From NCBI GenBank assembly GCA_001695595.3, contig MBPM02000009.1, forward strand, positions 744,001 through 808,000: DNA of 64,000 nucleotides, given 5' to 3'. The notes below the pieces were generated by a model that ran no database searches, was not told the origin of the DNA, and worked only from the letters and a program-made list of their open reading frames with translations. Origin of the DNA: Plasmopara viticola. Taxonomy: Eukaryota; Oomycota; Peronosporomycetes; Peronosporales; Peronosporaceae. Below are positions 43,838 to 55,626 of this stretch, in pieces (position 1 is the stretch's first letter; every line of letters starts with the position of its first letter). Made by a program: the position numbers and the translations under genes.

Positions 43838-45397
43838 ATGAAGCCGTGCAAGTTCTTCTTACAGGGCTCTTGCCGCAATGGTAGCAATTGCCGCTTTTCC
43901 CACGATGGCTATCGCGACAATGGCACTCGCAACCATGGAAACAGCGGCAGTTTTGGCTCCCAGACGCAGTCTCCGTTCGGGTCCAATAATGGTAGCACTT
44001 CGGCTTCGAGCACGCAGGGTGTTGCCATGACAGAGTCAGGACGTGCACTGGCCATTGAGGAGCTCAAGTATCCACCCATGTGGTCGCTCTCGGGCTTTGC
44101 AGTTGCCAAAGGCGTACGCGTGTTGCCTTCTTGACGATTAAACCTGAAAACTCTATTGACGACACGCTTGCTGTTGTTCACGTAGCTCCCAAGTGTTGTG
44201 ACTGGTGATGTGAGTCCAGAAGAAGCGCGATGGGAAGCGTATCAAGAGTTAAAGACCTTGGGCAATTGTATGCAGTCGACACAGAAGCTGCAAGCACTAG
44301 CAGCCGAGCAGCACACCCAGCGACAACAAGTCATCTCGCTGTTAGAGAACTACCAGTCGGCCCAGAGGCTATTTGCCGGTGAAGCGCTGCTTGGAGCGTC
44401 TGGTCTTGGTACGCAAAGTAGCATGACAAATCCATTTATACAAGGGGGAGCCGCAAGTCCGTTTCCAGCAGCAACACCGACAGCATCTTCTTTTGGTACA
44501 GCGAACCCATTTAATGGAGGCACTACCTCGACAAGGAGTCCTTTTGGTGGAACGGGCACGACTAGTGCAACAAATTCATTCATTGGTGGTCTTTCAACGA
44601 CGTTTGGCGCTCCATCATCACTTGGGACGACTAATGGTTCCAATTTCACTAGTGCAGCTTCATCGAACCCGTTTGGAGGAGGCACTGCATCGACGGCGTC
44701 TGGGTTTGGAACACCAGCGACCACTGCAACGAGTCCGTTTGGAGCTCCGTCTACGACTTCTTTTGGTGGGATAGCGACACCGTCGACATCACTTGGAGGT
44801 CCATCAATGACAACTTCGCCGTTTGGAGGGAGTACGAGCTTGACCACTGCTTTTGGGTCAGGAAGCAGACAATCAGGATTCGGGCAAGGAATCCCGTCGG
44901 CCTCCCCGTTTGGTGGTAGTGCCGCAACACCAGCAACCTCACCGTTCAGTAATGCATTGGCGAATCCTGGATCTTCGCCATTCGGAGCGCCTGCGAGCTC
45001 TCCGTTTGATTCAACGACGGCCACAGCTTTTGGTGAATTTTCGAAAAGCTTTGGGACTTCGTCGACCCCAGCTAGTGCGTCTACTTCATTCAAAACAAAC
45101 GCCTTAGTGTTTAAAGCACCTGTAGCCCCATCAAGTAGCCCGTTTGGTGTGCAGACGGCACCGGCAAGCTCCTCTAGTGGATTTGGTGGAACCCAAAAGC
45201 CTGTAGCATCTTCAACGGCTTTTTTTGAAAAGCCTGTTGACATACGCTTGACTAAACCGATTCAACTACCGGCACTGGAAAGCACTGGGCTCTCGCCCGA
45301 TTCGCGAGACGACGCATGGAACATGGAGCAGTTTCAACAAGCCGAGTTTACATTTGGGAACGTGCCCACCATGCCACCTCCTCCGCAATTCTGCTAA
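43838..45397 (+). CDS. NUP42-like FG nucleoporin with CCCH zinc finger, two exons
   Basis: Exon 1 (43838-44113) and exon 2 (44186-45397) are joined over a 72-nt intron and give 495 residues. The protein opens with a CCCH zinc finger, CKFFLQGSCRNGSNCRFSH (C-x7-C-x5-C-x3-H). It then has a helical segment around the splice junction (SPEEARWEAYQELKTLG and KLQALAAEQHTQRQQVISLL). About 250 residues of FG repeats follow, about twenty FG dipeptides, many as SPFG. The C-terminus (EQFQQAEFTFGNVPTMPPPP) resembles the Gle1-binding end of NUP42/Rip1. NUP42 is a cytoplasmic-face nucleoporin that helps Gle1 and the DBP5 helicase release mRNA. The minus strand has a 297-codon shadow frame caused by the repeats. 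Confidence 0.9.
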
Positions 45398-48300
45398 AAA
45401 CAACGAAAAGGAACGCAGTGTATACACAGTGGAGAGCTTTAAACGTGGCCTTGAGAGACGATTTTAAAGTGCCAGACGTTTTCGTCATCGATCCAGCTAC
45501 TATTGCACTCATACACTTGCGTTAAATTTGAAGTGCTTGAATGTATCACCGCTACCGGTACGATAATCCTGGGGATCTTGGTAAGCGGCTTTGTTTGTTC
45601 TTGCAATTTAGGCAGAGATTTTAACCCTTTAAGGCGATAAAGCACTTTGTCGTCAGCTCAAGGTTTCTATTCACTTGTAGTAGGCGTAGATTTAGGCAAG
45701 TGTTTGCTTGAACCCGCGATCCAAGGTGTAAAAATCTCGTCCTTGTCAATGACGCCACATGCGCAAGGGTCCAAGAAGACGAGGGGAAGTACTCTACACT
45801 ATACTTCTAGCGTTAATTCAATGAACGAAAACATCAGCGCATTGGGCGATGGGCTTTGCGACTTGACCTCTGCCGAGTTACGGACGCGAATTACCGTCTC
45901 GTGAGAAGTCTACTCATCTTTTAGACAACGAGTTTAACAAGATAGAGATTATTGAAATAGGCATTGTCAGGTCCTGGCTTCGAGCAGTACACCCACCTGC
46001 TTCGCGTGCCGCGATAGGCAAATTCTCGCGTGGCACGCATAAAAAACAATTTGATCCGATAAAGCTATGGGAAGCGCAGCGTTACGGCGGTTATGTGCAA
46101 CTTTTATCAATCCACCTGCAAGAAGTCTAAAGACAAAGGCCGATCGTATGACACCCTTAAATCCTCTCGAAAACAGCCACCACCTTAGTTTACGTAAAAA
46201 AGTATATTTACTTCGAGAGTGGTTTAATCTTATAATCATTACAATACATAGTTTAACCTCCGCGGACGATATTTGTTGCGTACGTAGGCTCAGAGCTAAA
46301 TTCCCACCTGATTAGTTGTAAACAGTTCGCATCAGAGGTGCCTCGGCTTGGGCACGATGCAAATCAGGTGGTAAGAGCAGCACTTTCGAGCTAAATTATG
46401 GAGACACTTGATGCAAAGTCGGTCAAATGCCCCCCCCGAGCACTTTGAAGTAAATTAACCGCTCCGCTTCACAAAAAATTAAGGCTCTCGTGAACATGGC
46501 TTTGCTTTATCTAGCGCTTGACATGAAAGTTTTGCTCATCATGGCGGTAGAGCTATACTTGAGGAGACCACTCTTCTTAGCGCTTTCACAAAAGAAGCCA
46601 CTTTGGCGCAGCCGATTGCTTGCTCTCGGAACTACTGATTGGAAAACCTGGTGGTCAGGCCACTTCTTCAAAACAACTCCAGATTCCTGACGGCATTAAG
46701 TGTCGTCCCGGTGGATCGACGGCCGCGCGTCTAATTTAAAAAAATTCCGCATGAAAGCCGTATTTTTTCCTTTTGTTATGCATTCCAGGCCCGGCCGGCT
46801 AATCAAATCCTTATGATTGCTCGACCCTTCAGCTTTTGACTGATAGAATAGCGTTTGCATAATTATTCATATCCTCCTTAGCAGCAAGGTTGAGCACGGG
46901 GTAACGCTTTTTGCGGCGTAAAGGACTTTCTAGGAATCGAATACAAGCAACTTTTCAAACGCCCCACAGAAAACGTTGGGTGTGTTTACACCGTCTGGTA
47001 GGGCGTACGTTATTGAAAATCAAAAATGTAAGCCTAATCATGCCTTTCCAGGATTGTGGCAGGCTCGAGATCAAAATTCCATTCATTTTTTCTACGAAAG
47101 AAAGGATTAAAAAACATTTTTTTGCATTTGTCGCTTTGGCCATATTGGGCGAATGTGATCGCTTACTTGCCTTGCCTTGCTAGTCAGGTTTCCTAACCGC
47201 CAAATAGTTGTTTCCGCTAGAAAAATGCAAAAACTCAAGATGTAGGAGCAATTTTATCCTCACAAGCTGAACATATTCAAATGTCGTCCGTGCTATGTGA
47301 AAGGGTGTAAATCCCGTCGAAGCACGAGCCGCATTGTCGAGTGCAAAGTCAACCATTAAAGAGTGTCGGCCTACATATGCGGCGCCTTAGTGCACAATCT
47401 GTGCCGTCTAACTTCAAGCCAACGCTTTAATCTTTCCAATCGACCACTGTCCGTTGATGGTCTGCTTAATATCAATATCGCAACAGCATTTGCCAAATAA
47501 CAGCGGTAATATGCGGGTGCCCATTCGATAACATTGCGTTCGAAAACCCATGGTAAACAGGAGGGCTGTTCGTAAACTTCACTTTAGTAAGGCTGGTTGC
47601 TTTTCGACTACACTAATTAAAGCGGGCACCAAATGCAATATTTTACTCAGGAGGCACGTGTACACCACTATGTTCGTGTCGCCGCTCCATTCCAGCAAGC
47701 TAAAGACAAGGTCGAGACAAAAAACTTTCGGTGTGGTTTCTCTCAAACTAAATACCACCAAATGAAGTGCCTCTTAAGGTAATTGTGCTTTCATCTTCGG
47801 CCTTAAAACCACGACTTGGGCGAAATTAAATATTTCTTAGTAACTACTACTTGTAGCGATGCAAGTATGAGCGGTGTCAGGATGCCGAACACTAGAACAT
47901 GATATCTTTGCCTATGACGACGAATCGGAGTGTGGGTTGGCTTTTTCTCTGTGTCGAAACAATATCTATCACTAGCATGCTAATATGAGCTAACTTATTG
48001 TCTTACTGGGGCGAAAGCGCGTCGGTAAGCACGATAATGTTGCCAAATTTGTATTCAGAGCAAACGTTTTTCATGTGAAGAATAACGATTATCGTGTCAC
48101 TCATTAAGATAAGTGAAACCAAATTATTGAGGTATGAAAGGACGCGTGAATCAAGCTGACCGCGACGAGCTTAAGACTCAGAGGATGTACACACACAAGA
48201 GTAAACATCCAAAACGTAGATAAAGTACAACATTTTTGACGTTACCAAGCTTGGTGTGACCAGCTCACTAGATGTACACGAAGAGTTTTCCTGACTTTGT

Positions 48301-48552
48301 ATGTTAAGTATTGCCACTAAAGCCAAAAATACTCTCCATGTGCGGCTATCACTGTTTCTAAAGGACCACTTAAATTATGCGAGCTGTCGAAGGGGAAAAG
48401 GCGTGGTCATGGCAGCCTTACAAATGATTTTAGTCTTATTCAGCTCGAGCTTTTACAGTACGCACATAATTCTAAGCATTTTAGTCCCCATAATTCGCCG
48501 GTATAATAGAGAGTGGCAGCAGTGAATTTAATATAAATAGATAACAATTTGT
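45398..48552. other. Gene-poor region downstream of the NUP42-like gene
   Basis: No gene is supported. Between about 45640 and 46130 the plus strand has protein-like pieces in different frames (NENISALGDGLCDLTSAELR at 45820-45880; FNKIEIIEIGIVRSWLRA at 45929-45985), which may be a decayed gene. The rest is A+T-rich with only short frames. Confidence 0.35.
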
Positions 48553-48856
48553 GCCCTCCTTCCAAGCGCGGGGGCTAAATGCTCGCGAGCTTCGGGCAGG
48601 TGCTCTCGGGCATCTGCAGGTCTCTAACGATTCTCACCTTCGACGCGACGGTTTCCAGCACCGGGCGCCACCTGGGCTCTTACCAAGTCAGAGCTAAACA
48701 AAATATTGGAAGACCCTCGCGACCTCGGTGCTGGATGCACTGCCCGCCGAACGAGACCCGACATATACGAACACCACTCTATGCCGTGGACTAGCCGACT
48801 GAGCCTAGCATGTGCATAACTTGGCAACGCGAAAACGTCATACAATACAATACAAT
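48553..48856 (+). repeat. SINE-like element, copy 2
   Basis: Matches copy 1 from GCCCTCCTTCCAAGCGCG through the shared tail, with scattered substitutions. It lacks the first 30 or so bases of the head, so it is slightly 5'-truncated. Its tail is (ATACA)n, a variant of the ACATT repeats of the other copies. A possible short duplication (ACAATT) lies on both sides but is too short to rely on. Confidence 0.8.
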
Positions 48857-49605
48857 TCGTGCGGATATAGAATGCCAGTAAGAAATTTTGGAAGTCGTCA
48901 AAACTAGAAACTGCCGAGAAAAATCATACATAGTAATTATTGGCCAACTAGAGTGATCATGAGTTAAGCTGCTCTAGCCCGCTCAAGTACTTGCAACGAT
49001 AAGTAGCTAATTTTGATACGATCGAGCTAAAACTCCCACCAGTTCATCGCTGTGAATTTGTAACTATTGTAATTACATTAGAAAGAGCGTGCTGATGCGG
49101 TCCAAATTTTTTTTAACAAAAAGCATATGTGCCTTTAATATTTGTACAAAGTCGGCTACGTAGAATGCAGACGTTGAACCATTGTTGCACTAAATTAGAA
49201 GCTATCGACATCTTCTAGATTTTAAGACCTGGGAAATTGCATATGCTAAGTAATGGGTACCTTTACGAAAGCACGTTATGCCTCAGACAGATCGGTGAAC
49301 GATGTACGGAGCATTAGTCGATGTAGACGCTTTTGTATTGGTAAGAAGAATGTAAAGACTCGTAGACTTCCAAATTTCGAAGCAAATTTTGCAACGGATG
49401 AGTTTTTTTTCCTTAGCTCTACGAGGCGAGCTCTTAAGCGCCATTTTTCTTTTGCTTCCCAACATTTCTATGTCTGAGCATGAATATTTGTGCTATACTG
49501 TATATATCGTTCACCAGTTGATGCTAACGAGTCAAATTTACAAATAAAATAGTGCGAAAATTTTGCGAGCAAGACTTGACATTTTGGTGCTGTTAAAGTG
49601 CTGAA
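48857..49605. other. A+T-rich spacer between SINE-like copy 2 and the LINE
   Basis: No gene supported. The 74-codon plus frame at 49253-49477 has no motif. Confidence 0.35.
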
Positions 49606-49618
49606 TCACATCTTACAT
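49606..49618. repeat. Target-site duplication of the LINE, left copy
   Basis: TCACATCTTACAT, identical over 13 bases to 50075-50087, adjacent to the LINE's 3' tail. Confidence 0.85.
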
Positions 49619-50074
49619 GTAATGTATTACGCTATCGCGTTGCCAAGTTATGCACGTGCTAGGCTCAGTCTGGCTAGTCCACGGCATAGAGTGGTGTCCG
49701 CATACGTCGAGTCTCGTTCGGCGGGCAGTGCATCCAGCACCGAGGTCGTGAGGGTCTTCCATTTCTTTCGATCTTGTGCAAGGGTACGAAGCATCTCGAG
49801 GTCTTGTGCTAGTCGAGAGCCGGAGCTACGGGAAACAAGGTTGTGGTCGAGTGTTGAGGGGAGCGTGGTGCGGGGACGTCCGCGCCATTTTGCTGCGGTG
49901 GAGAAGAAGTAGGCACGCATCTGGAGGTTAGCTGGAATGTCGGGATTGCGGTGAAGTACATGGCCAAACAGGCTCCAGCGAGGTTGTGTCAGTCGTAGTC
50001 TCAGCGGCCGCTCATCATAGAGGTCGTAGAGTCTTGCATTCGAAATGTGTCGAGGGTAGCGGTAGCTAAGAGCG
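49619..50074 (-). mobile_element. 5'-truncated LINE (non-LTR retrotransposon), ORF2 C-terminus
   Basis: A 456-bp insertion on the minus strand, bounded by a perfect 13-bp duplication. From its truncated 5' edge an uninterrupted frame of 141 codons runs to a TAA at 49650-49648. It reads ALSYRYPRHISNARLYDLYD, then PRWSLFGHVLHRNPDIPANL, MRAYFFSTAAKWRGRPRTTL and DRKKWKTLTTSVLDALPAER. The W-x2-F/L-G-H-V-L-R pattern and following G-R-P are typical of the region after the reverse-transcriptase domain in LINE ORF2 proteins. About 30 nt of 3' untranslated sequence and a short ACATT tail follow. The intact frame and perfect duplication suggest a fairly recent insertion. Its last 146 bp or so are shared with the three SINE-like copies. 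I cannot assign the LINE clade from this end alone. Confidence 0.9.
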
Positions 50075-50087
50075 TCACATCTTACAT
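50075..50087. repeat. Target-site duplication of the LINE, right copy
   Basis: TCACATCTTACAT, identical to 49606-49618, adjacent to the truncated 5' end of the LINE. Confidence 0.85.
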
Positions 50088-53000
50088 AGATACAGATTTT
50101 AAGTCATTAAAGAGATTGCCAAGTACAGCTATTTAATTTGATGTGCGTCTTCTGCTTAAATAAAAAAAAGTCTTTGCATAGTAGTTACCTATAGTAACAT
50201 TTATTTCTTCTACTAGTGGTAAATTTCATAGATCGAGCGTTCCAAATTTGCAGGTGTATATAAAGCCGAACTTTTGCTGTGAATGATGGCTATTCGCAAA
50301 AAGTGGTTTTGTAAAGATTAGTGGCCCTACCGCTTTTCTTACCGATTGGCATGCCAATTTTTTTTGAATATCTTCTGCTTAAAATTAAAGAAATTATAAA
50401 ATGCATAATTGCAGATACGACAAAAATGATGTATTACGTTCTCAAGTCAATCCGAGATAAGTAATAAGGTCGTTAATTTGTACATCTTGTTTTCTGCCTT
50501 GCCTCCTCTTTAGAGGGTGCTACGTGATCACGTCACACCTGGTTGCACTTGTAGCCAGTTTTACGCTCACGCAGGCGAAATGACTCGAATAGGTTTTGCA
50601 ATAGCACTACCATTCCTCATCTGTCAACAAGCATTTAACACTGCTCAAACTGTTTGCTGGGCTCTACGGGTTTGAGGAGGTGGTCGCATTCGCAATTTTA
50701 TCAGCTTCAAGTAGCCGGGACGCGTAATGATGTTTGATCTTAACGAGCAAAATGTATGCGCTAGAGATGAAACAGCACAGACTTAGTTGGCCCCGGTGAA
50801 AGCACCTAATTTGGGGTGTAAGCCGACAAGGCTCACCTCTACAGACCAATACCAGAATTTTTTCTTCATGACATTGGTGCGCGCGGCATGCGTACTCTTG
50901 TACTTAAGATCCCGATTTAAAGGTTGAGTGTTCACCCAAAGAGTGCTTTATGTTTCGAAGACTTATAAAACGATAATTGGGCGCAAACAACTTTTCGGCT
51001 ATCTTTGACTTACACCAAACTCGTACTGTAGATAATTGCTCTCCAAGGTCTGTGTTGAGGCTCGTGAGTTAAACTGCGCCACTCCCGAATACGTCAAGAC
51101 GAATGTGATTATATACGACTTAAGTGTAGTCTCACTTTGCACTTAACCTTTAACAGTGAGAAAAAACGTGACTTAGATTAATCGAAAAGATTTGTACAGC
51201 CGCAAACAGGCTCGATCCTTTTGAGTGTCTTGAATAGGCAAAATTTCTTTAAATGACCCAAAACAGTCAAATCAAAGGTGAAACGAAGTGTAAAAGTCTC
51301 ATGACAGTTATGTGGTGGATACAAACTACACAAACTTAGCGCTTAAGCCATCAATGGCTCTGAAAGGAGGCACCAACAATGGTGAACCGCAAGTTGTAGG
51401 CGCGGAGCGTACGAGGCATTTCGAGTTTTTGTGACTCTGGCGCGTTGCAAGATTTTACACACCTGCTTTTAACTTTAAATGAGTCGTACGCCTTTAAAAA
51501 GGAAGACATGACTAATTGAATCTCCATTGCGCGGGTCGGGTGTTTTTATATCCACAGAATCAACCAGAGCTTGTGGTTTTTAAGCAGCGCCATACCCAAA
51601 ATCAAATCTTACTTGTCCTTTTCAAGGAAAAGGTATGATTATGTACTATCAAAATCCTCAGATGAAATTGCCTAGTCTTTTTATTCCGGGAGCGTTCGAA
51701 TTTGTTTTAATTGTCAATTGGAATAAATACGGCTTAGCCCTACTGACTCTATTATAACACCAGAAGAGAAGCCTTGGCAAATGTACGTCCATAATAACAT
51801 TGGAGGTATCGAAGGTGCTAATACCTCCTTGAGGTTAAACGTCATAACGTCTTAAATAATATTTGTATTGAGTAACCAAGCTCGGCTAACAGCACTGGCT
51901 CCTTGAGACGACGAATTTAACGTTATGAATGTGAGTAGCATAATGTTATCAGTACGCCGAAGAAAAATTTTGCGAGCGGAAAACATAAGAGCAACGAGTG
52001 GATAATGAAGAACCACCAAAAGCGACTAGAATAATTCCGCTAATAAAGAAGGAAGAGGCAATACGAAATTGAACATCAAGTATCACGATCGACTCCGTAG
52101 CCAACAAATAGACCTCAGTCATAGGGATATTTGATTATCATACTGGTCATTAGGCAAAGGTACATGCACAATGATTGGAGACACCATCAGAAGTGTCATA
52201 CTTACCGAAGATTGAGGAATCTCCAATAAAAAGCTGGAGATGTCTAAGCGATGGTTTTAATTAAATGTGATGACCTCTCTTGAAGATATAATGACACCCT
52301 ATAAGTAGATAAGGGTGTCTTGGTTCAGCTTTATACGCTAGCCTGGACTTCAATAATCTGATGTATTCCAAAGATCCAGAATATCCTCTATTTTGGACAT
52401 TTCAAAAGTCAACGAACAAATTCGCACCGGATGGAGGAGTTTAGAACAAAACTTGCCTCGCACCAGGCATGAAGTACTGTGTTTCAGGTCGATAGCCACT
52501 GCCAAGAGAGCGATTTGAGCTAAGTGATGCTTTCTTCACCAAAAATACAGCCAAAGAAATCGCGGTTATAATCTTCGCTTTTCTACGTGCTCGAAAACAG
52601 AACGGAAAACCCTACATTTCATGCTTATAAGAAGCTGAATAGAGCAGGGGTAATTGCATAGGCATGCATCCCAAGAAAAAAATGCTCTACATCATGTACG
52701 GGTGTACGCTGTGCAGTGCAATAGAATTAAAGATGAAAACTAAAAGTGTGTATAAGAGAGTCGTGTATACGCATCGCAGCGTAGCTCGTCTTGTAGTATG
52801 TAATGAGAGGACTGGGTAATTTAACAAAGCATATCAAACGCCTTGGCGACGTTTGACCGATTTAAAACACAACTGTTTCACACTACGTTCCTTTACCCTT
52901 ACATATTTTATAGAATTGTTCGTCCAATGCCGCTCTGGAGGAAATCAGTAAGCAGTGGGACCATCTGAGGTAAATCAAGATGACAACTAAAGCTTACAAT

Positions 53001-53432
53001 AACACTAAGAATGTGCCTTTGCGGACCAGGTTGCTTAGCAGCAATGAAATCCATTTTTTTGTCTCAGCTTGGCGTACGCAACAATTCGGATAGAATGTGT
53101 GCAAGTGGTCAGGCCTAGTCAATCTCCTTGTCAAGCGCTGTGCTGGTTATGTGAGTCTTGCGTCCAATCGGTTGGTGATAGGAATCAATGTGTCTGGATG
53201 ATCCAGCATCAAGATGCACTTAACAGCATCAGGAAATGCTATAAGCAGGCCTCGTTTCTTGCTTTGCTGAATATGAAGAAGCCATTTAGCGTCATTTGTG
53301 ACGATTTCAACTTCTAAATGGCTGCGCATTTTTGCATAAGGTGGAAAATTTTCTGCTTTGCAGCTCATGGTTGTCGAACGGAGCTACCATGTTCATGGGA
53401 ACAAGTAATTTTTAAGTTTGCATCTCCTATAC
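50088..53432. other. Gene-free A+T-rich region
   Basis: More than 3 kb with no open frame worth calling and no recognisable element. The minus frame 53368-53147 (EIVTNDAKWLLHIQQSKKRG) looks protein-like and may belong with the decayed sequence at 53433-53786. Confidence 0.45.
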
Positions 53433-53786
53433 TCAAACACTTTGTGGTCGAATCAGCCTATGCATTACTGAGGTAGCTGTCATATATGCTCTACTTGTCC
53501 CAAAATTCTGTAAAGCTGTGCCATCGATTTGGACCGCGTTTGCTGATGTCTGCAACAGACCATTGACAAATAGTTGCTCAGACGAAAAGAGTCGACCTTG
53601 TGCTTGAGAACACACTGCACACGTCATGCGCTGAAGCACCACATTTGTGTTGGTTGAGTTTTTGGTCGAGTTTGCACATAACAGTGCGACTCCAAACCAA
53701 CGGGCGCATATGCTTCGATATAAATGGGCCAAGATACAATAGAGTTTCACTAAATTTACAAAAGAAGATTTATTCTTGTTCCTCAA
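53433..53786 (-). pseudogene. Fragment of an unidentified dispersed element
   Basis: A 117-codon minus frame reading NLVKLYCILAHLYRSICARW and later QRMTCAVCSQAQGRLFSSEQ. The nucleotide sequence at about 53530-53740 is recognisably similar to 61630-61800, sharing CAGACGAAAAGAGTC and the flanking order of landmarks, so it is a repeated sequence. The C-x-x-C piece hints at a zinc-binding or transposase-like domain. No family is assigned. Confidence 0.45.
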
Positions 53787-54718
53787 GTCTACTGGAAGAC
53801 CAATTTTCTTACCGAAATAGCTATCAGATCACACGAACAGTCGGCTAAATTTATAGTAAAGCAAGAAGTTGACCAAATTGGCCTAATGGACGCAAAAGAG
53901 TTTTATTGATAAATATAGGCGAGGGAATTGAGTGGAATGTGTTTGGAAAAGGTGCTGAAGTATCGCTAGACACCAAAAAACAATCGGTAACATTGCTGTT
54001 TTTGAGCGGGTGAAACATCATTTAAACCTTTTACAATCTCATATAGGCTTAGGTCGGTGTAGATTTTGGGACAATGTGCCTTTTGTGTGGGAGTATCGAA
54101 AGGTATATTATTTCTAGGATCCAAGGTGAGTACGGGTGGGTATACGGCGGCTAATTGTGGCCCTATCCGCTACACATAGACCATAAGGCTGACAGACCAC
54201 GTACACATTAGGCTATGCGCGTTAGGCGACCAGCGGAATCTCAAGTTTGTCCGTAAGTTGCTTCTCTATGCAGCTTGAAGACCACTTGCTGAGACTCGCG
54301 GCGCTTGATCTGCGAGCAAATTTCTAAACACTTTATAGCAACCCCGAACTCTTGAGTCTCTTAACGCACACGAGTCCGGGGTTGCTCCGAAAAGCCCGCA
54401 TAAGAACGACCCGAATTTAACTCTAGGGCGCGTCCACACGGTCGCTTCTTTTAATGAAGTGAAAGCAATTTTTCTGGCCTATAAAGCTTTTTAAAGTGAC
54501 GTGAATATCACTCATGCCAGAGCTCGTGGAAGCCGTTGCAACGACTTTAGCACGACTTACCCACCTTTGTTGCAACCTTGGATTATAAGCAACTAGCTTT
54601 TCCTTAATAGTGCAACTTTTGGTCGCGCATTCGGATATGGCATCGACTCTTTTTCCGCCTTCTTAAACTAAGTTCTCAATGCTTTGCCATCATGTCGAAG
54701 TCAGAAATCATACTTTTA
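53787..54718. other. Gene-free spacer
   Basis: No frames or motifs of note. Confidence 0.4.
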
Positions 54719-54730
54719 TCAGTATTGTTA
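54719..54730. repeat. Target-site duplication of SINE-like copy 3, left copy
   Basis: TCAGTATTGTTA, identical over 12 bases to 55059-55070, adjacent to the element's ACATT tail. Confidence 0.85.
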
Positions 54731-55058
54731 ATGTAATGTAATGTATTACGTTATCGCGTTGCCAAGTTATGCACGTGCTAGGCTCAGTCTGGCTAATTTA
54801 CGGCATAGAGTGGTGTCCGCATACGTCGGGTCTCGTTCGGCGGGCAGTGCAGCCAGCACCGAGGTCTTGAGGGTCTTCCATTATTTTGTTTATCTCTGAC
54901 TTGGTAAGAGCCCAGGTGACGCCCTGGGGCTGGAGACCGTCGCGTCGAGGGTGAGACTCGTTAGAGACCTGCAGATGCCCGAGGGCACTTGCCCGAAGCG
55001 CGCGAGCATTTAGCCCCCGCGCTTGGAAGGAGGGCGTCACCTCAACCTTTTCCAAGCT
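54731..55058 (-). repeat. SINE-like element, copy 3
   Basis: A 328-bp element on the minus strand, bounded by a perfect 12-bp duplication. Those borders fix the element's ends: it starts AGCTTGGAAAAGG and ends in (ACATT)n. Copy 1 starts the same way (AGCTT then an A-rich run), which supports this 5' end. Roughly the first 180 bp are unrelated to the LINE at 49619-50074. The last 146 bp or so, including the codons for the LINE's C-terminus, are nearly identical to it. I could not identify convincing A- and B-box promoter sequences in the head. Confidence 0.88.
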
Positions 55059-55070
55059 TCAGTATTGTTA
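55059..55070. repeat. Target-site duplication of SINE-like copy 3, right copy
   Basis: TCAGTATTGTTA, identical to 54719-54730, adjacent to the element's 5' end. Confidence 0.85.
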
Positions 55071-55626
55071 GTCTACGCAAATTCGCATTTATTCTGAAAA
55101 ATGGTTGTTGGGCATTGTACCAGTTTGCAGAGAATGATTGCAAATGCATCATGCTAAATGAATTAGTCTTGCAATTGCATGCTGTTGTACACTAAAGGCG
55201 GAGGATAGTTCACTGTCGTACAAACATCTTTGATGCAAAGTACTAGATATCCCCATCATACAATTCAAGTAATATGCATCATTTACCTAAAGTACTTTCT
55301 ACACAAAACTTTCAATTAGCATAGAAGAGTCCACTCTTCGTGCTTTTACACCTACTGTCATTCATTTATTATTTCCTTCGTCTTGCCCTGAACAACGCAA
55401 TCTTCAGTGATTTGATCTGTTCTGGTGGTAAAAAAAGGAAAGCGATTCATATCAGAAGTGTCTTACGAATATATGCGCACGATGGTGCCGAACACCACAC
55501 ATGTCCAAAACCAACTGCAAGGAATGCTGTATCACGTATAGCGCAAGGAGAGGGGAGGTACGTTTACAGAAAGAGTTGAGGAACACGAATGCCCGCAATC
55601 TATAAATATATATATGTGCCTTCCAT
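55071..55626. other. Spacer 3' of the membrane-protein gene
   Basis: A 79-codon plus frame (55340-55579) has a hydrophobic start but no recognised family and may be chance. Nothing else noted. Confidence 0.35.

Noticed and set aside
44350..45243. 297-codon minus-strand open frame opposite the NUP42-like gene
   Set aside because: It is the antisense of FG-repeat codons, which create long stop-free antisense frames; its own sequence is a low-complexity Pro/Gly/Val repeat.
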